64,000 bases of DNA from Isoetes taiwanensis (GCA_021234155.1 JAJEKV010000002.1:11896725-11960724); one strand, 5' to 3'. Shown: positions 45,590 through 58,609, counted from the first letter of the stretch. The notes: generated by a model from the sequence alone, not told the origin. Numbers and translations: made by a program.

Positions 45590-46380
45590 CCATATATTCC
45601 TGTGATTCATCTGAATCCTCAAGAAGGCTGCTATCTCCATCGCCCTCCTCCCCGTTGTTGCAGGTATGCCGCCTTTTCACCCACTGCTGTGTTTGTACAA
45701 AATCGATTTATAACTAGCTCTATTTGGTGTATTCCTTGCAGAAGCTCTGCACAAGACTAGCACCAACGAATCCCGTGAGCTAGAAAACTCTGGTGAGTTG
45801 CTTCCAAAATTTGCTCTGTGTATATAGTTGCCCATCCTTTCCTTTGAATTCAGTGTGTGAAATTTATCTCCCCAAAACCCCAAAACCTGCTCTGTGTCTT
45901 TCGCAAGCATAAAAGCAGTTTCGGCCTTAGAATAAGCGAAAATCAGTTGGAATCATGACTTTAGTTTCAATTCCGGTGAGCAAATCCATTGCCCACGCCA
46001 TTAAAATAGATCAGGTAAGCCTTACTTGAAGCCTCTCGCTAAAAAAATCCCCTGTTCTTTTGATTCAGATATCATATCCCCTGTTTTTAGCCCGAGCTCT
46101 TCTGTTTCTAAGCGAAAATTCATTCTGTTCTTGGCAGTGCCAAGTCTGATTTGCTACCGGAAATGAGGTTCAAACCCCCTGCTGATATTGTCATGATTAC
46201 AGTGGCATCGTGTGTGAGGATTACAATAGAGCTTCGGTGGATGCAAAATGGCAAGATCAACAGGAATCTAAAAGATCATGTCTGCAAGGTGCTGCAGAGA
46301 ATAAGAAACTGCAGAGTTTCTAAACCTGGGAAGCCTCTCTTCAGTCATTTCTGAAGGTAAATTTGTGGGTCTCGTTTTGT
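45590..46380 (+). other. Candidate spliced transcription unit downstream of the heat-shock elements
   Basis: Exon-like islands are visible. 45748-45791 follows ccttgcag, precedes gtgagt and is open (EALHKTSTNESRELENS). A stretch starting ATG near 45956 (MTLVSIPVSKSIAHAIKIDQ) ends before gtaagc. 46138-46356 follows ttcttggcag and is open in the frame AKSDLLPEMRFKPPADIVM, ending at a stop before gtaaat. The chain of frames was not proven continuous, and no protein family is recognised. It could be a heat-inducible gene, a non-coding RNA or chance. Confidence 0.3.
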
Positions 46381-48179
46381 CGGACAAATTTGTGAGTCTA
46401 TTGAATAAACCTATCGATCCAATTGGCGCATTTTTCAGACAAGCTGCTGGATTCTCATAACCGAATCCATATTCTCTTGAGCACAGTTTTGAATTCCTCC
46501 CGTCATAATCATCTGCCTATCAATTCAATCTAAGGAACTTTGTAGGCCAGTTGTTGCAGTTTGTGGATTCCTAATTCGAATTCGTGGATTTCTTAGGATG
46601 CTTATTTCATGTGGTACTCTCTCATGCAAACAAGTTCTTCCGGTTGGAGGTATGGAGCTTTGGAATGCGTGTTTTTTCATTGGCATATCTTTCTTCTTGC
46701 AACCCAACTGTGATTGGGAGACCTGTGACAGGGATGAGTTGTGGATTTAAAGTGCTCAACAGCGTACCCTTAGATATCAACTGGAAAACCCTTCTGATGC
46801 ACTGATGCCAGAGTTTTGCCCTTTACATTTGATTTTTTTATATGCAAATAATTATCATTTCTCTGATTTTGCTTGGACGAGTTTATAGGCGAAGGGGTTT
46901 TTGTCCAAATCTTAAGCCAAATCCGCAAGACTTCGATATTTGCAGAGGTCATAAAAAATGTCCAACTAGAAAAGATGTGCACATATGGGCATAAAGTCGG
47001 ATTCGTTGAGAAATGACCAATCTGGCGGAGTTCTTTTGTGCCCATATGGGCCATATCTGCCATACCTTGCCATATCTGCCTGGACAAACTTGAATAGTCT
47101 TTGAGATTTGTTTAAGGGTCTATAGCATGGGCTAAAAATACATGAGCAGTTATAGGTATATACAATGTTTCTTTTGAAAGACACAAGCCTTATGCAAACT
47201 ACATTTTCCCTTTTAGATGTCAAAAGCATCCACAACTCTTTCTCACAAATGTCCGCTCCACAAATTCTGAAATAGCCACATGTCCAACTACCATATTAGA
47301 TGGTATCCAAAATCCATGGCGTATACTAGCCTTCAAATCTCAAGATTGTACTTTGTTTATATTTTAGCCTAGTTGACGTTGGATATAGAACACCTGCAAG
47401 GGGACAAACTTGCACATTTTCAACGTATATATATGCTTTATAAAATAATGCTTATAGAAAACAATGAGGAATAATATTTAAGCTTTTATGGGCTAAGTAA
47501 TGATGAACATGTTCCTTTGTTACCATGGATGTTACAAAATGAATCTAATGGTTGTTTGAATTGCATGATGAAATCTCACAAAGAGTAGATGTGTTTTTAT
47601 GGAGTTAGAAACATCATACATTTTCTTCAAGCAAGGGAGAGAACATGGGCTCGAAAAAAAAGAAGATAAATGCCCAGTTGGTGTTTCCGTGATCTAATTA
47701 ATGATATGTTAAGTGCAGATAAACCTTTACGCTCAAGGGCTTGATTGCTTTATGTTCTAAAATGATTCCAACAATGCAATCTAGAAATAAAAACTTCATA
47801 GTAGATACTAATACATCATTTGTTTTTTCATGCAATTGACTTTAAGGCTAATGCACAACTTGCAAAGTGAACCATCAAGGGATAAAACCTTGCCATTGTT
47901 TAATCCATGGATGGAATTCAACTAAACTTTGTGTCCAAATTAATGCAAATACTACTCATGGATTGTTAACTAGGGAATTTCATAGGTTAATAACAGTGTC
48001 CTTTTTCACCATCACATCCTTTAGAGTATCTAAGGGGCAGCCAACTCCAAACAATCTTTGCACTACTCATGCATCAGCCCAAACTTATGCTCTAGAAATG
48101 GCACAATTTTGAAATAAAATTGTGCCACCTACTACCACCTTACAACTCACCTACTACCTTTGCACCAAAAGTCCCAGAA
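46381..48179. other. Gene-free AT-rich stretch
   Basis: No domain, RNA gene or clear repeat was recognised. Several frames of 60-105 codons are open on both strands without supporting signals. Confidence 0.45.
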
Positions 48180-49150
48180 TGTTCTAGGAAGTTCTAGAAC
48201 TCATTGGATGCCACACAAGTGAAGAAACGTTCCTCACGAGAGCTAAGTCCTCCTTTTGTTTTTAGCATAAATTAAAGCTCTGTCTATGGCAACTGATAAG
48301 CAATGATTAAGCATTCTGCTATAATGTTTTGGAAAGTTCCAAAATCTTCTAGACTAGAAGGTCCTAGGAAGTTCTACAATATAGAACCTTCTAGAATAAT
48401 AAAAAAAAGTTGTAAAATTTTGTAGAGTTGTAGAAAGTATGAAAAATTCACAAAATCTAAGGCAATCTCATAAAACATAAAGGAAAGAACATTCTAAAAT
48501 GTTCTAGAACTTAACATTCTAGAACTTTCTAGAATGTTCTAGAATATAAAATCATTGAACCTTCTAAAATGTTCTAGCTAGAATGCTAGAATGTTTTAGA
48601 ACTAACAGAATCTCACAAAGTCTAAGTGAATCCAAGGAATCCTCATAAAACTTAATGGAATGTTGGAGAACCCAGGAGAATCACATGAAATATAATAGAA
48701 CCTAAGGGAATCTCATAAAACCTAAGCAAATCTAAAGGCATTTATGGGAATGTCATAGAATTTGAGAGGAACTTAAGGGAATCTTCATAACATCATGGCT
48801 AAGAGAAACTTATAGAATCTAAGGGAATCTCATAGAATCCAAGAAAATGTAGGGGAATCTAGACCAATCTCATCGAGTTTCAGTAGAATCTAAGGGAATG
48901 TTCATAACATTATGCAGAATCTAGAGCAATTTCGATGGGATATAATAGAATATCGTAAAATCTAAGAGAATCTACGAAAATCTCATAAATTCTAATGGAA
49001 TCGTCATAAAATTCTTACAAAACTAGTGGAATCTTAATTGAATCTAACAAAATCTAAGAAGACCTTCTTAATGTAAGCGAATCTTGATGCAATCTAGAAG
49101 AATCTTAGTTAGAAAATCTAGGGAAATCTTGATAAAATTTAAGAAAATGT
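48180..49150. repeat. Degenerate satellite built from heat-shock-element-like pentamers
   Basis: The left part (48180-48610) is packed with TTCTAGAA and GTTCTAGAAC phrases. From 48487 to 48544 pentamer units fall in one 5-bp phase, and 10 of 12 positions match GAA or TTC; the last six (48517-48544) alternate perfectly. The right part (48610-49150) is a looser array of gaatctaaggg/gaatctcata phrases. Perfect six-unit heat-shock elements should bind heat-shock factor strongly. The array ends at the (TA)n tract. Confidence 0.75.
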
Positions 49151-49239
49151 CAATTGAAATTGGACCTTGCACCATAGAAATATGCTAAAATTGGAACTTG
49201 CACCGTGGGAATATACACCGTAGGACGTGCTAAATTTCT

Positions 49240-49241
<2 letters not shown>

Positions 49242-49336
<95 letters not shown>
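49242..49336. repeat. Microsatellite (TA)n followed by (GT)n
   Basis: About 75 bases of alternating TA (49242-49316) followed by about 20 bases of GT (49316-49336). These tracts are prone to length change and to non-B DNA. Confidence 0.97.
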
Positions 49337-49398
49337 ATATATATGATAATATATATACATACTTACATATATATATCCGAAGAAAAGAGAACTCTTGC

Positions 49399-49437
49399 GG
49401 TATAAATCTATACCGAGAAACGGTATAAATTTATACC
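49399..49437. repeat. Two further GGTATAAA-TTTATACC-type palindromes
   Basis: GGTATAAATCTATACC (one mismatch, 49399-49414) and the exact palindrome at 49422-49437 repeat the unit found seven times at 44.4 kb. They lie directly to the right of the heat-shock-element satellite and (TA)n tract. Confidence 0.9.
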
Positions 49438-49479
49438 GAATTGCATATATATATATCCCTTATCCCTTATATATATACA

Positions 49480-49860
49480 ATTATATAAGCACCCCCCTTA
49501 TATCTAGAGATTTTGGTGTCGCCGCCGCAACCGTCCATTTTTTGAGATCAACGGTTGAGATGAAAACATGCCAAACCACCCCAAGCACCCCCCTTGGGTA
49601 TAAAGTTTGAGGTGTCACGACTTCAGCCATCGAAGGTGCAAGATCTACGGTTCAGATGGGGCCACCTCATGATCCCCCTATTTGGGGCTTTTAATACGGG
49701 CCATTGGATTTGCAGATTGTGAGATCAGCGGCCCGGGGACGGTCACGTCATTGTACCCCAAGCACCCTTGTTATTTATTGCATTTAATGCTATGAGGTGA
49801 AGTGGCATTGGAGGTGTGTAAGTGGCAAAAAATCTAAGGTGGGAATTAAATGTAATCTTA
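49480..49860. other. GC-richer flank resembling the 44.75 kb segment
   Basis: It contains gccgccgcaaccgtccatt and cggttgagat. The 44.75 kb segment contains ccgccagatctcaaccgcccatt. The shared phrases suggest that the two palindrome sites belong to related dispersed elements. No coding frame was recognised. Confidence 0.35.
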
Positions 49861-52800
49861 TTGCTTTGGGTTCAGTAGAGGTGTAGGTGTCTATAGAAAT
49901 TAAATATTTGGTACCGCACATTTATTGCTTCGAGTCTACAATGGCGCTTCACTCTACAATGGCGGTGCAACAAGGCCAATCCGACAAAATGTTGAACTGA
50001 GTCTTTGGGGTTAGTAAGATTTGGGAAGATTTATGCGGGATGGAGGAAAATGGAGTATAGTGTGCACGAAATAGTTTTACGTATAGTGTGTGCACGAAAT
50101 AGTTTACATTAGTAAGGAAAGATATGGCTTTGCGACTAGTATGGTAAAGGTTTAGATTGATCTTGCTATTTTTAAAGTTGAACATGTCTCCGCTTAATGT
50201 CGATCTGATTTTTCCAATAAATCTTCCATTTTCTTCTAGCTATGGCCAAATAAGCGCGACCGATATGGCGAGCGACTCACGGGTTCAATTTGTGCGAAAA
50301 AAAGTTGTAATGTTTGGATATTTGGTGGACCATTGGTGGTCTTGGACCTTTGGCGGTGAGGTTTAGCATGGCTATAGCGGAAATTCATGAATCTTGCTGC
50401 AGGGTCGGCTTGACTCTATTATTATCACTTAGAGGAAGGCATAACATCGAAAAAGCATTGGTATGTAGGTTTCGTGGCGGCCCGATTCTATACACATTTG
50501 ACTTATGAGAGGCTGCGGTTAGAGACTGCTGCGGTTCTAAGGTATGCGACTTACTTTTTTGAATCCATGCGGCTTATTGATGTGATCACGAGTCATTTTT
50601 TTTATTTGAATATTTCTTCATTAAAGCAAGATTGAATTTATGGGTCCTCTATGATGTGGCGGCGAGGAGCAAATTCCGGCTTTGCCTTTCATCGCATCTT
50701 GCTACCTTGGTTAGCTAATTGCAAGAGTAGGATTTTCGAGCAAAGACAGAGTCATCCTGCGGTATTTGTAGTGATGGAGCCTTGAGCTTTGGATGGGCCG
50801 AATCGGTATGCATTTTTGAACACGGATTTTTTGCAACTACACTAATCTTGCTTGTGCACGAGGTAATTTGTTGGTATTTGCCGGACCTTGTGGAACAATA
50901 TTGTGCTTAGTGTTTGTTTAGAAATTCTATGTAACCATCTGAATTTTTAATTCTCTTTGGGGTGCACCATTGCTTAAACTGAAGGGCTCTGATGCAGTAG
51001 AAGTGGAAGAAATTGTTGAACTAGTAGATAAATCGCTTGGGAAAAGAGCTGAACCTAGTTTTAATTGGGTAAAAGGGACTGGTGAATTGGATTGTCCTGT
51101 GAGGCGCTTGCAAGGCTATCAAAGAAAGTACTACCATGCATGAAAGCGAGCGTGCATGGACATGAAGAATTTTGCATTACGGTCTATTATTAACTCTGAT
51201 TTTGTCCTTTGTATTTTTTGACAGAGAACCAAGTTGTGGCTATGGGGACTGCGAGCTCTTTAACGAGACAACATTCAAAGGTTATCATTCGGCCCGGTTG
51301 GATTTCGGGGTTTCTATTTGCGGATGTACTTCAAGTAAGCCCTTTACCCGCCGAAGTTTATTAAGCTTGCAATTATTTTAATCTGTTGAAACTTGCGGGC
51401 GGTGTGACTAAAGCCACATATTTTACGCTTATCATTTGCAAGCGCAATTGTCAATTTTTTGACTATCTATTTTGGTTCCACTATGGGTTTTCCGTTACAA
51501 TCAAGCATTATTATTGAAATAAAACAATATTGGCAAGTACTTCTTTCTTATGTCTCCATTTTTTTTGTTGCCAAAGGTATTTATTCTCTTTATATGTGTT
51601 GTTTTGTTACTCTAGTTTTACGTTTAATATCACTCTGTTTGTGGATATCACGGGGATTAAGCCGTTTGCCGTCGTGTGGCGCTTCTCAAGATTTTCGGAG
51701 GTAGATTTAAGTTCCATAAGCGTGTAGGTTTCTCATGCATATTCTTGCTTCGATGCTCATCAATTGTTAAATTCTCGGATGCATTCGGATCGAGACTATG
51801 AAATTTCAAGATATGCATTTGCAATGGTAGATATTGAACCACATCTTTGTCTTTTTTGATGAATATCTTTCTTTGCATTTTATTTGCCTTGCTTTGGAGG
51901 TTCATTCCGGTTTGCAAGGTTCAAAGCGTAGATCTGAAAATAAGCTTGATTTTCCCGTAACATGGTGATTCAAGGTGATTCAACAAATAGAGATCTTTAT
52001 GATTGTGGTGAGAGACACGGTTTATATGCTTGGTGGTCATCATAAAGGCAGTTTAAGTATGTAAAGGTTTATTTCACAAAGTGAGCTAGTTTTCGCATCA
52101 ACAATTTGTACCTTGCACCTTTGGAACATCTCGGATAACACATTTGTATGACATGACTTCTTATGTTGCTTTCTTGATTGTAAATACATGAATTTTGAGT
52201 TTCTTATTTGGAGTTCCTGTTTCATGTCATCTTTTGAAAAGAAATGAAAATATATTGCTAAACATTCTCGAGAAATAGTCTCTTTTCGATATAGTTGCTT
52301 TCCAATCTGACATTTGCAAATGGAGATTAAGTAACTCATTGTTATAGGTGTGATCCTTTAGGGGTCACCACGAATGACAAAACTTTGTGGGGTTGAGTGT
52401 CAGCGGTGAGTTTATTTCTTGTGGAGGCGAGACAAATGAAGTGTTTGTCTACCATAAGGTAAGTAGTTAAAACATTTACATTTGTTAACAGATTGAACTG
52501 CTTGAGAATGACTTTGAATATTTGTAGGCTATATCAAAACATGTTACATGTCACAAGTTTGGAGTTCAAGATGTGGGCCGAAAGTGATGGATAGTTCTCA
52601 TTTTATTAAAAGTGACGACCCCACAATGCTAGCTGCAAATAGCGCGGGGATGATAAAGGTCCACATGCTCTCTGTTTGATTTTGTCGCTCTCACGGCATA
52701 TTAAGACCAACGTGCCATTATAAAAATGCTGGTGAGACCCGATTACGCAAGTCATTTTTCCCAATGGGACCATCCATTACATTGTAAAAAGTACCACCAA

Positions 52801-53148
52801 AGGTTAAGAGACGTTTGTTGCCAATTTTGACTTGTGTAGTTACAAGTTCCTCTGTATAATATTTTTGTGTTTTTGGTTAAACCTGCTAGTGGGTTTTTCC
52901 GGAACCTCTTTGGAACCTCTTTTGAACCTGTAAAGGTGGTTTGTCTATCACAGGAAGAAATTACAGGAGCTATGGCAGTAGAGCAGGCTTGAGGCAAGGG
53001 TTGAATGGTTCCTAAAGGATTGTGTCGTGGGCTATGTAAGGTCGAGTGGTAAAAATTTGTGAGGTAGTTTATATTAGCGACGATTTAATGTTGATGGTTG
53101 ATATTAGTAGTTGAAGTTGCATTGATCATGTCTTTACATGAATTCCCG
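49861..53148. other. Gene-free stretch
   Basis: No gene is supported. A stretch near 50970-51140 stays open in one frame (LKLKGSDAVEVEEIVELVDK and on) and looks somewhat protein-like, but it is only about 57 codons and has no recognised family or splice partners. Confidence 0.4.
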
Positions 53149-53204
53149 AAGAAGAGGTCTTTGAATAGTTTCCGTTAAGAGGTCTTTGAATAGTTTCCGT
53201 TGCA
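53149..53204 (+). repeat. Short tandem duplication
   Basis: The phrase aagaggtctttgaatagttt is present twice back to back, with a period of about 27 bp. Confidence 0.85.
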
Positions 53205-53329
53205 TGGCAGACAGATTTCTTTTAGTTCTTCCTTAGCCAATTGTTGTTCGTTGCATTTCAAAACCGTGGTAATGTTTCAAGTAACATACGGTATTTTCAT
53301 AAGAAGGTAGTTCTTACAATGTAAATGAT

Positions 53330-53790
53330 AGGGGCGTCGGGAATGGGTTTACGTAATTTTGCCCTAGGTTGATGTGATCTTTTGCCCGGCTGAAATATTG
53401 TAACCCGTTGGACATGGGTGACTATGATCTTGCCTTGGATTGATGTGTTATCACCCCTCCAAAGAATTGAACTGGTTGGGTGCAAGGAGTGACCATAATT
53501 ATCTTGCTTTGAGTTTGTTTGATGCCTCTATCTAAAATAGTATAAGGAGTGACCATATTCTTGCCTTCATATGTGCAATGCCCCCTTTTTAGAATATTGC
53601 AAGGTTAATATTGCTTTAAATATGTGTGATACCCTCCATCTAGAATACTGCAAGGTCAACCAAAATTAAACATGATTTATCACCATCCCATCCAAAATAT
53701 GCCAAGGCATTGTCTTTAGCTAGAATGCACATAGTCCAATCATCTGTTGGGCATAATGAATGGGTGACCATAATCTTAGAAGGCATTGTT
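53330..53790. repeat. Degenerate minisatellite of about 70-90 bp units
   Basis: The phrases gtgaccata(a)t-cttg, attgatgtg/atatgtgtgat and catctagaatactgcaagg recur about five times with many changes. It is non-coding. Confidence 0.6.
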
Positions 53791-56700
53791 TAAGGTAGAA
53801 CCAGAAGTTGAAATTTGGGGGTGGCAATCAAAATTTGGGGATGGTAGGGATCCCTAAATTCAAAAAAATTCTAAAAGTTTTCGACAACAGAAAAATATTT
53901 TCGGCACTTTCTCAGGCCGGGAAAGTACACTATAAATTTGTGTATTTTTGGTAGTCTTAAATCTAAGGGCGCATCCCCACTAGGCCGTTATCTAGGCCTG
54001 ACTTTGCCACATGGCAAACCCTGCCAGGAAAAAATCATTCCCATTACCTTCAAGGCACCGGAGTAACGGAGTTCTACTGACGAGTCCAGGACACCTTCCC
54101 TTTCTTAAGCCTCAAGGACTTAGGCGTGTCGGGAAATTGAGGGGATTTACTTACGAAATTTCAACAATTTTAAGCAACGACTTGGACTCTGAGATGGTAG
54201 ATATCTTTCATGGCTAAAGTGGTTATATACTTAGCTTGCACATCCGCATATTGTTGATGACTTTACGTCTGTGTGTATGGAAGTATAAAGACGGCAACAT
54301 GGTATTGTTGGCTTGCATCATCATCTTGCATTGCATTTCATCTTAGTGCGTTGTGTTTACGGTTGAATGTTTCTCAATTTTGTCTCTAATCTCGAGGTCC
54401 TTTTGTTTTGCGAGAAATAGGTGGTCGGTTAATCATATTGAAATGAATAAAAAGGCTTGCAAATATGTTATTTCAGCCATATGTTTAAAGGGATGTTTTA
54501 AGAGGAGAGTGGTGGAGAGGGTTTGTCCATGTTGATATGAATACTTTTTTTTTCCATGTATGGAACACTTTTTATGGACAATTCTTAGATGCATTGTTGT
54601 TTCTGGAACTCTTCTGCTGGAGAAATTAGCAAGATTGTGCGATTATAGAAGCTTCGGACAATGAGTTCCTGCTGGTTTGCCTATGTCAACTTTGGCCTTA
54701 TTATCTGCTTTCCTTCCAGATGCATGCAATTGAGAGGCCCGTTATTTATTGTTGAAGACCTGAAGTCTCTATTTGCATATGTCCATTCCCTATTAGGATA
54801 TAAGCATAGTGGTCTACCCATGCTCTGATCCCTAATGCCTAATGCTCTTCCAAAATTGCTCAACCACAATAACGGAGAGCATAATTACACGCAATAATGG
54901 CAACTATAGCCCAATTATTGTCCCAACTCATCAACTGAAGTTACCTATCCTTATTTGAGCAGCCTGCAATTCCATCCACAATCATGAAGCAGGGCACATT
55001 ATACGAGGGTGTATTTCTTGGCATCCTTAAATATAAATCATGCTACTGATTGTTACTAAGTTCTACTTTGGAAATTTTTAGGAGATTGAGGACGTATTCC
55101 ACAGATTGAGATTTTGCAAGTCTCTCCTACAATGAGTGGGATTATTGGAAATAACTCTTGGAGCATCGTGTTGTGTATTCCATCCATGCCAGTCATGGAT
55201 CCTTTTTCCTTGACGAAGAATCTTTTTCTCCATCTCATCACATAAACCTTCTCTACTACTAGTAGAAGGTAGGTTAACATTAAAGAGCTTGCAAATGACT
55301 ACCTACTAATCATCTAGTCTTTTCTTCTAAAGCATGGTAAACATAAGAGCATGCATTTTAACATTAAACCTTGCATTCTACCATCATTCACATGCATGTA
55401 CCATGTTGCATCTCTATATCCTTAACACCTCGTCACCATAGAGTGCATATGTGGATACTGGCAAGTGTAACTTTGTCTGGTTCTATAAGAACACATTGCA
55501 TTCGGTGAAGGTATTCCAAGGCTTTGTAGACAATGGAATACATGCTTCTAAATTTGGAATGGATAATAGATCAAAAACCTTGCAAGCTTCTTCTAGATTC
55601 CCTCATTATATTCTCACAATTAGATTCATGCATCATCTGTTTTACCACGGTAACATGGGCTTACATAAATCGTCTGTGACAGTAGCATACATTATAAAAC
55701 TAGGTTTTCATGTTGTTAGATTAGGTGGAAGACATCCATTGCAGATGATAATTTCACTGCCCCATGCCTACGCTACAGAGTCCATGAAGATGCAATTTTA
55801 CATGAAGTGTAGACTGCAGATTGTGGAGATCCCTATCGTCTATGCACTTGAAGCTCTTTTATCTAAAAAGTAGGCTTGAAATTCTTGAATATGTGTAAGA
55901 GGATACAATTTCCACAGCATGCCGTTGAAAAGCAAAGCATTATCTGTCATTCGAGGAGGTATGAAAAATTTGGAATCTGGAGGTCTTTCCAGTATGTTAG
56001 CTTAATCTGGTCTACATGTTTCTTTATGCTTGATCAAAGAAAATGCCATTACCTTTACGTTGATTGCTATTGAATGAAAAGAGACTATTGTGCCAAGAGT
56101 TCAAATGATTGTTAAGTTCTAGTGGCCTATGCGATGTACATGGGCTCTATTTTATGTGCTGCATGTTCTATTCTGGAAGCAAATAACCCGTAGCCTAACA
56201 CTATATGTTGGGAGGAGGAGTATGAAATTATATAAAACTATATGGCAATGTTGACCGATCCAACTTCCGCTTCTTCTAACTTAATTCTTGACATTCAAGT
56301 TTAGATACTAATCTGTTTAAACTTGAATGGAAGGATGGAAGTTAAAGTTTCCTTGGCAACAATCTTTGGCTCTAGCAATTCAAACTATCTATGCATTCTA
56401 TTTTATTCCATTTTGTACACACACTTTCTATATGCTATTTTAGTAGCCTACTTTTTGTAAGGGCATTCAACAAAGATCCTTGTGTAAAGAAGATTGTTCT
56501 CAGCAAGATTGACTTGGGAGTTTGATCCACGTTGGCTATGGTTGTTGACCAAGAATTTGACCAGCATATATTTCTTCAATATATGTTGATTGGTTGGAAC
56601 TAAGTATCCCTAGAGGTACATGCCCACGGTTCCCAAGGTTTATAATGTCCCTTGATAGGTTAAAGGGTTTAAGATTTACGGTCAGAGTAATTATTAACTA

Positions 56701-56908
56701 CTAGCATTGGTTTAGGTTTAAGGGTTTAGCATTTTAGAGGTTACTCTCAGGTTTAGTGTTTGGAGTTTATGTTATTTGGGTTTCACATGGTATAATTTCT
56801 CACTCAAAGAAACAGTAACATGTTAATAAAGTCTTTGCAACCTGTTGACTTTGCAAAATCCCTCGTAGTACAATCTCTTATAGTACAACCCCTCATGGTA
56901 CAAAAACT

Positions 56909-56910
<2 letters not shown>
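53791..56910. other. Gene-free AT-rich stretch
   Basis: A 140-codon frame at 55451-55870 is open and contains phrases such as AYIIKLGF that occur in pentatricopeptide proteins, but the rest does not hold the 35-residue pattern. No other feature is supported. Confidence 0.4.

Positions 56911-56978
<68 letters not shown>
56911..56978. repeat. Microsatellite (TA)n
   Basis: About 68 bases of alternating TA at the left boundary of the 3.86 kb duplication. The phrase aaacttg occurs on both sides of it. Confidence 0.97.
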
Positions 56979-56982
<4 letters not shown>

Positions 56983-57957
56983 TGGCCTTAGCCTTATCCA
57001 AAAGACTTAGCCATTCCAGACCATGGGCCCTGGAACTTATCAGTCCCTAGACATAGTCTAGGGGAGCCTTGGAAGTCCTTTAACTAAACATTTTGTAAAT
57101 GTCTTTTATTCATTTTCCATATTGGCCATATTTTGTAAATGTCTTTTATTCATTTTCCATATTTTCTCACATGAAACCTTTAAGAGACTTACCTAGAGTT
57201 CCATCCTCTTACTATTTTTCTGCAATAGCATAGTTTTAATGCGCTAAAAAGCTAATACATAATCCAATGCAAATGCTAATCCAGTTTCAAGCGCTAATGC
57301 GCCATTCATGCGCGTCCAAAACTAATATACTATGCAATTAATGCAACAAAAACGAGCAATATTTTTTGCAAACTCATGGCCATGTAATTATCAGATCCAT
57401 TCTTCCATTCTTCCATTAATTTTCAGTAAAAGAACATATAGTTATGCCTTTAAAAAGAACATAGAAATTCTTACTGTCATTCCAGTCTGCAAACTAAGAT
57501 GTGGCCACTTCAAAAATTTGAGTCCCTTATGGCCATGCTATCACCAACCATAAGCTGGCGTGAAAATCACAAGTTTTTGAGTAATGTGTATTACCTCAAA
57601 TGGTCAAGAACAGTTTATAGACTGCCACTCAAACAGAAGTCGAAATGCAGATCAATTGCCGTCAGCCCAAAGGGCGCACTTCTTTATGTAACACTGCTCC
57701 AAAACATCCAAAACCAAATGAAATTTGGAGATGCAAGATTGGTTACCTGTAACCAAACAGACCCATATTAGCAATAATCTCGGTAATAGGGAGAGGGTTA
57801 ACAGGTAAGCAATAATCCTGCATGGCTCATCGCCCTTCACCAAATATATACTTCAAAATCAATTTACAAGAGTAAACAATACAACCCAGAAATAGAAATG
57901 CATTGTGGAAGCTGTCGTAATTTTCTCCTTGAATTCCAGCATTATTCAAATACTAAT

Positions 57958-58609
57958 TTACTCTAAGATAACCTGATCTAGTTGTAGCTCCAGATCAAAG
58001 TCGTTCTCGGTTGATTCTCCATGTTGTTGTTGCATAAAAGTGTCTACCAGTTTTCGAATGCTAGACCTAGCTGCATCCTTACTTCCCTCGATCTTTTGTG
58101 ACATACACTTGCTCATTCCTCCACCGTTCTTGGCTGTAAATACATCCTCAAGCTGAGCATGAATCTCATTTGCCTGTTCTGCATACCCTGGTGGTGCAAC
58201 ACAATCCGAGATGCTAGCTGCGGCCCTTATCAGATGCCTCTGCTTTACAGAATGAGCCGATTCTCCAATTCGTGGTACTATGCATGGAGCATCCATCTAT
58301 GCTAGCAGCCATCTGTCGCTCCAAGAACAAAGGCGCTGTCTGAATGTTTCCAACAGCAGTAACCGGTAATTCCCACAGGGCCAATCTATATGTCTGTTTT
58401 TCCGGTAGTCCGGACTGGTGCATGGCAGCCGTGTAACTTCCATGATTTGGCTTAGCTAAACTAGGAAGCAAGCTATTTTTAGCAGGAAAGAAAGTACCAG
58501 CTGCAGATGCTGCTTGTATGGTGTTGGCACCCGCTAGACCAGAGTTATCTGAGCATCCATATGTACTAGCGGCCATCCTTTGCCATGATCGCAGACTAGC
58601 AGCCATCAA
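57958..58609 (-). other. Unidentified minus-strand open frames in the duplicated unit
   Basis: Two overlapping frames are open. The upstream one starts MMAASLRSWQRMAASTYGCS and runs 131 codons. The downstream one ends CMSQKIEGSKDAARSSIRKL, then VDTFMQQQHGESTENDFDLE and a stop, which looks like a genuine hydrophilic protein C-terminus. The phrase ATGGC(C/T)GCTAG followed by ATGGATGCTC occurs twice. I recognise no family. In copy B (61803-62454) the same region has several indels that break and alter the frames. It may be the last exon of an unknown gene or a retrocopy. Confidence 0.35.

Noticed and set aside
49139-49405. Long YIYIYI open frames on both strands
   Set aside because: They are only translations of the (TA)n microsatellite. 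The same applies to 56804-57050.
55451-56073. Possible pentatricopeptide (PPR) gene fragment, based on AYIIKLGF and a 140-codon open frame
   Set aside because: The 35-residue repeat pattern does not continue in this or neighbouring frames, and several frames must be mixed to find further matches.
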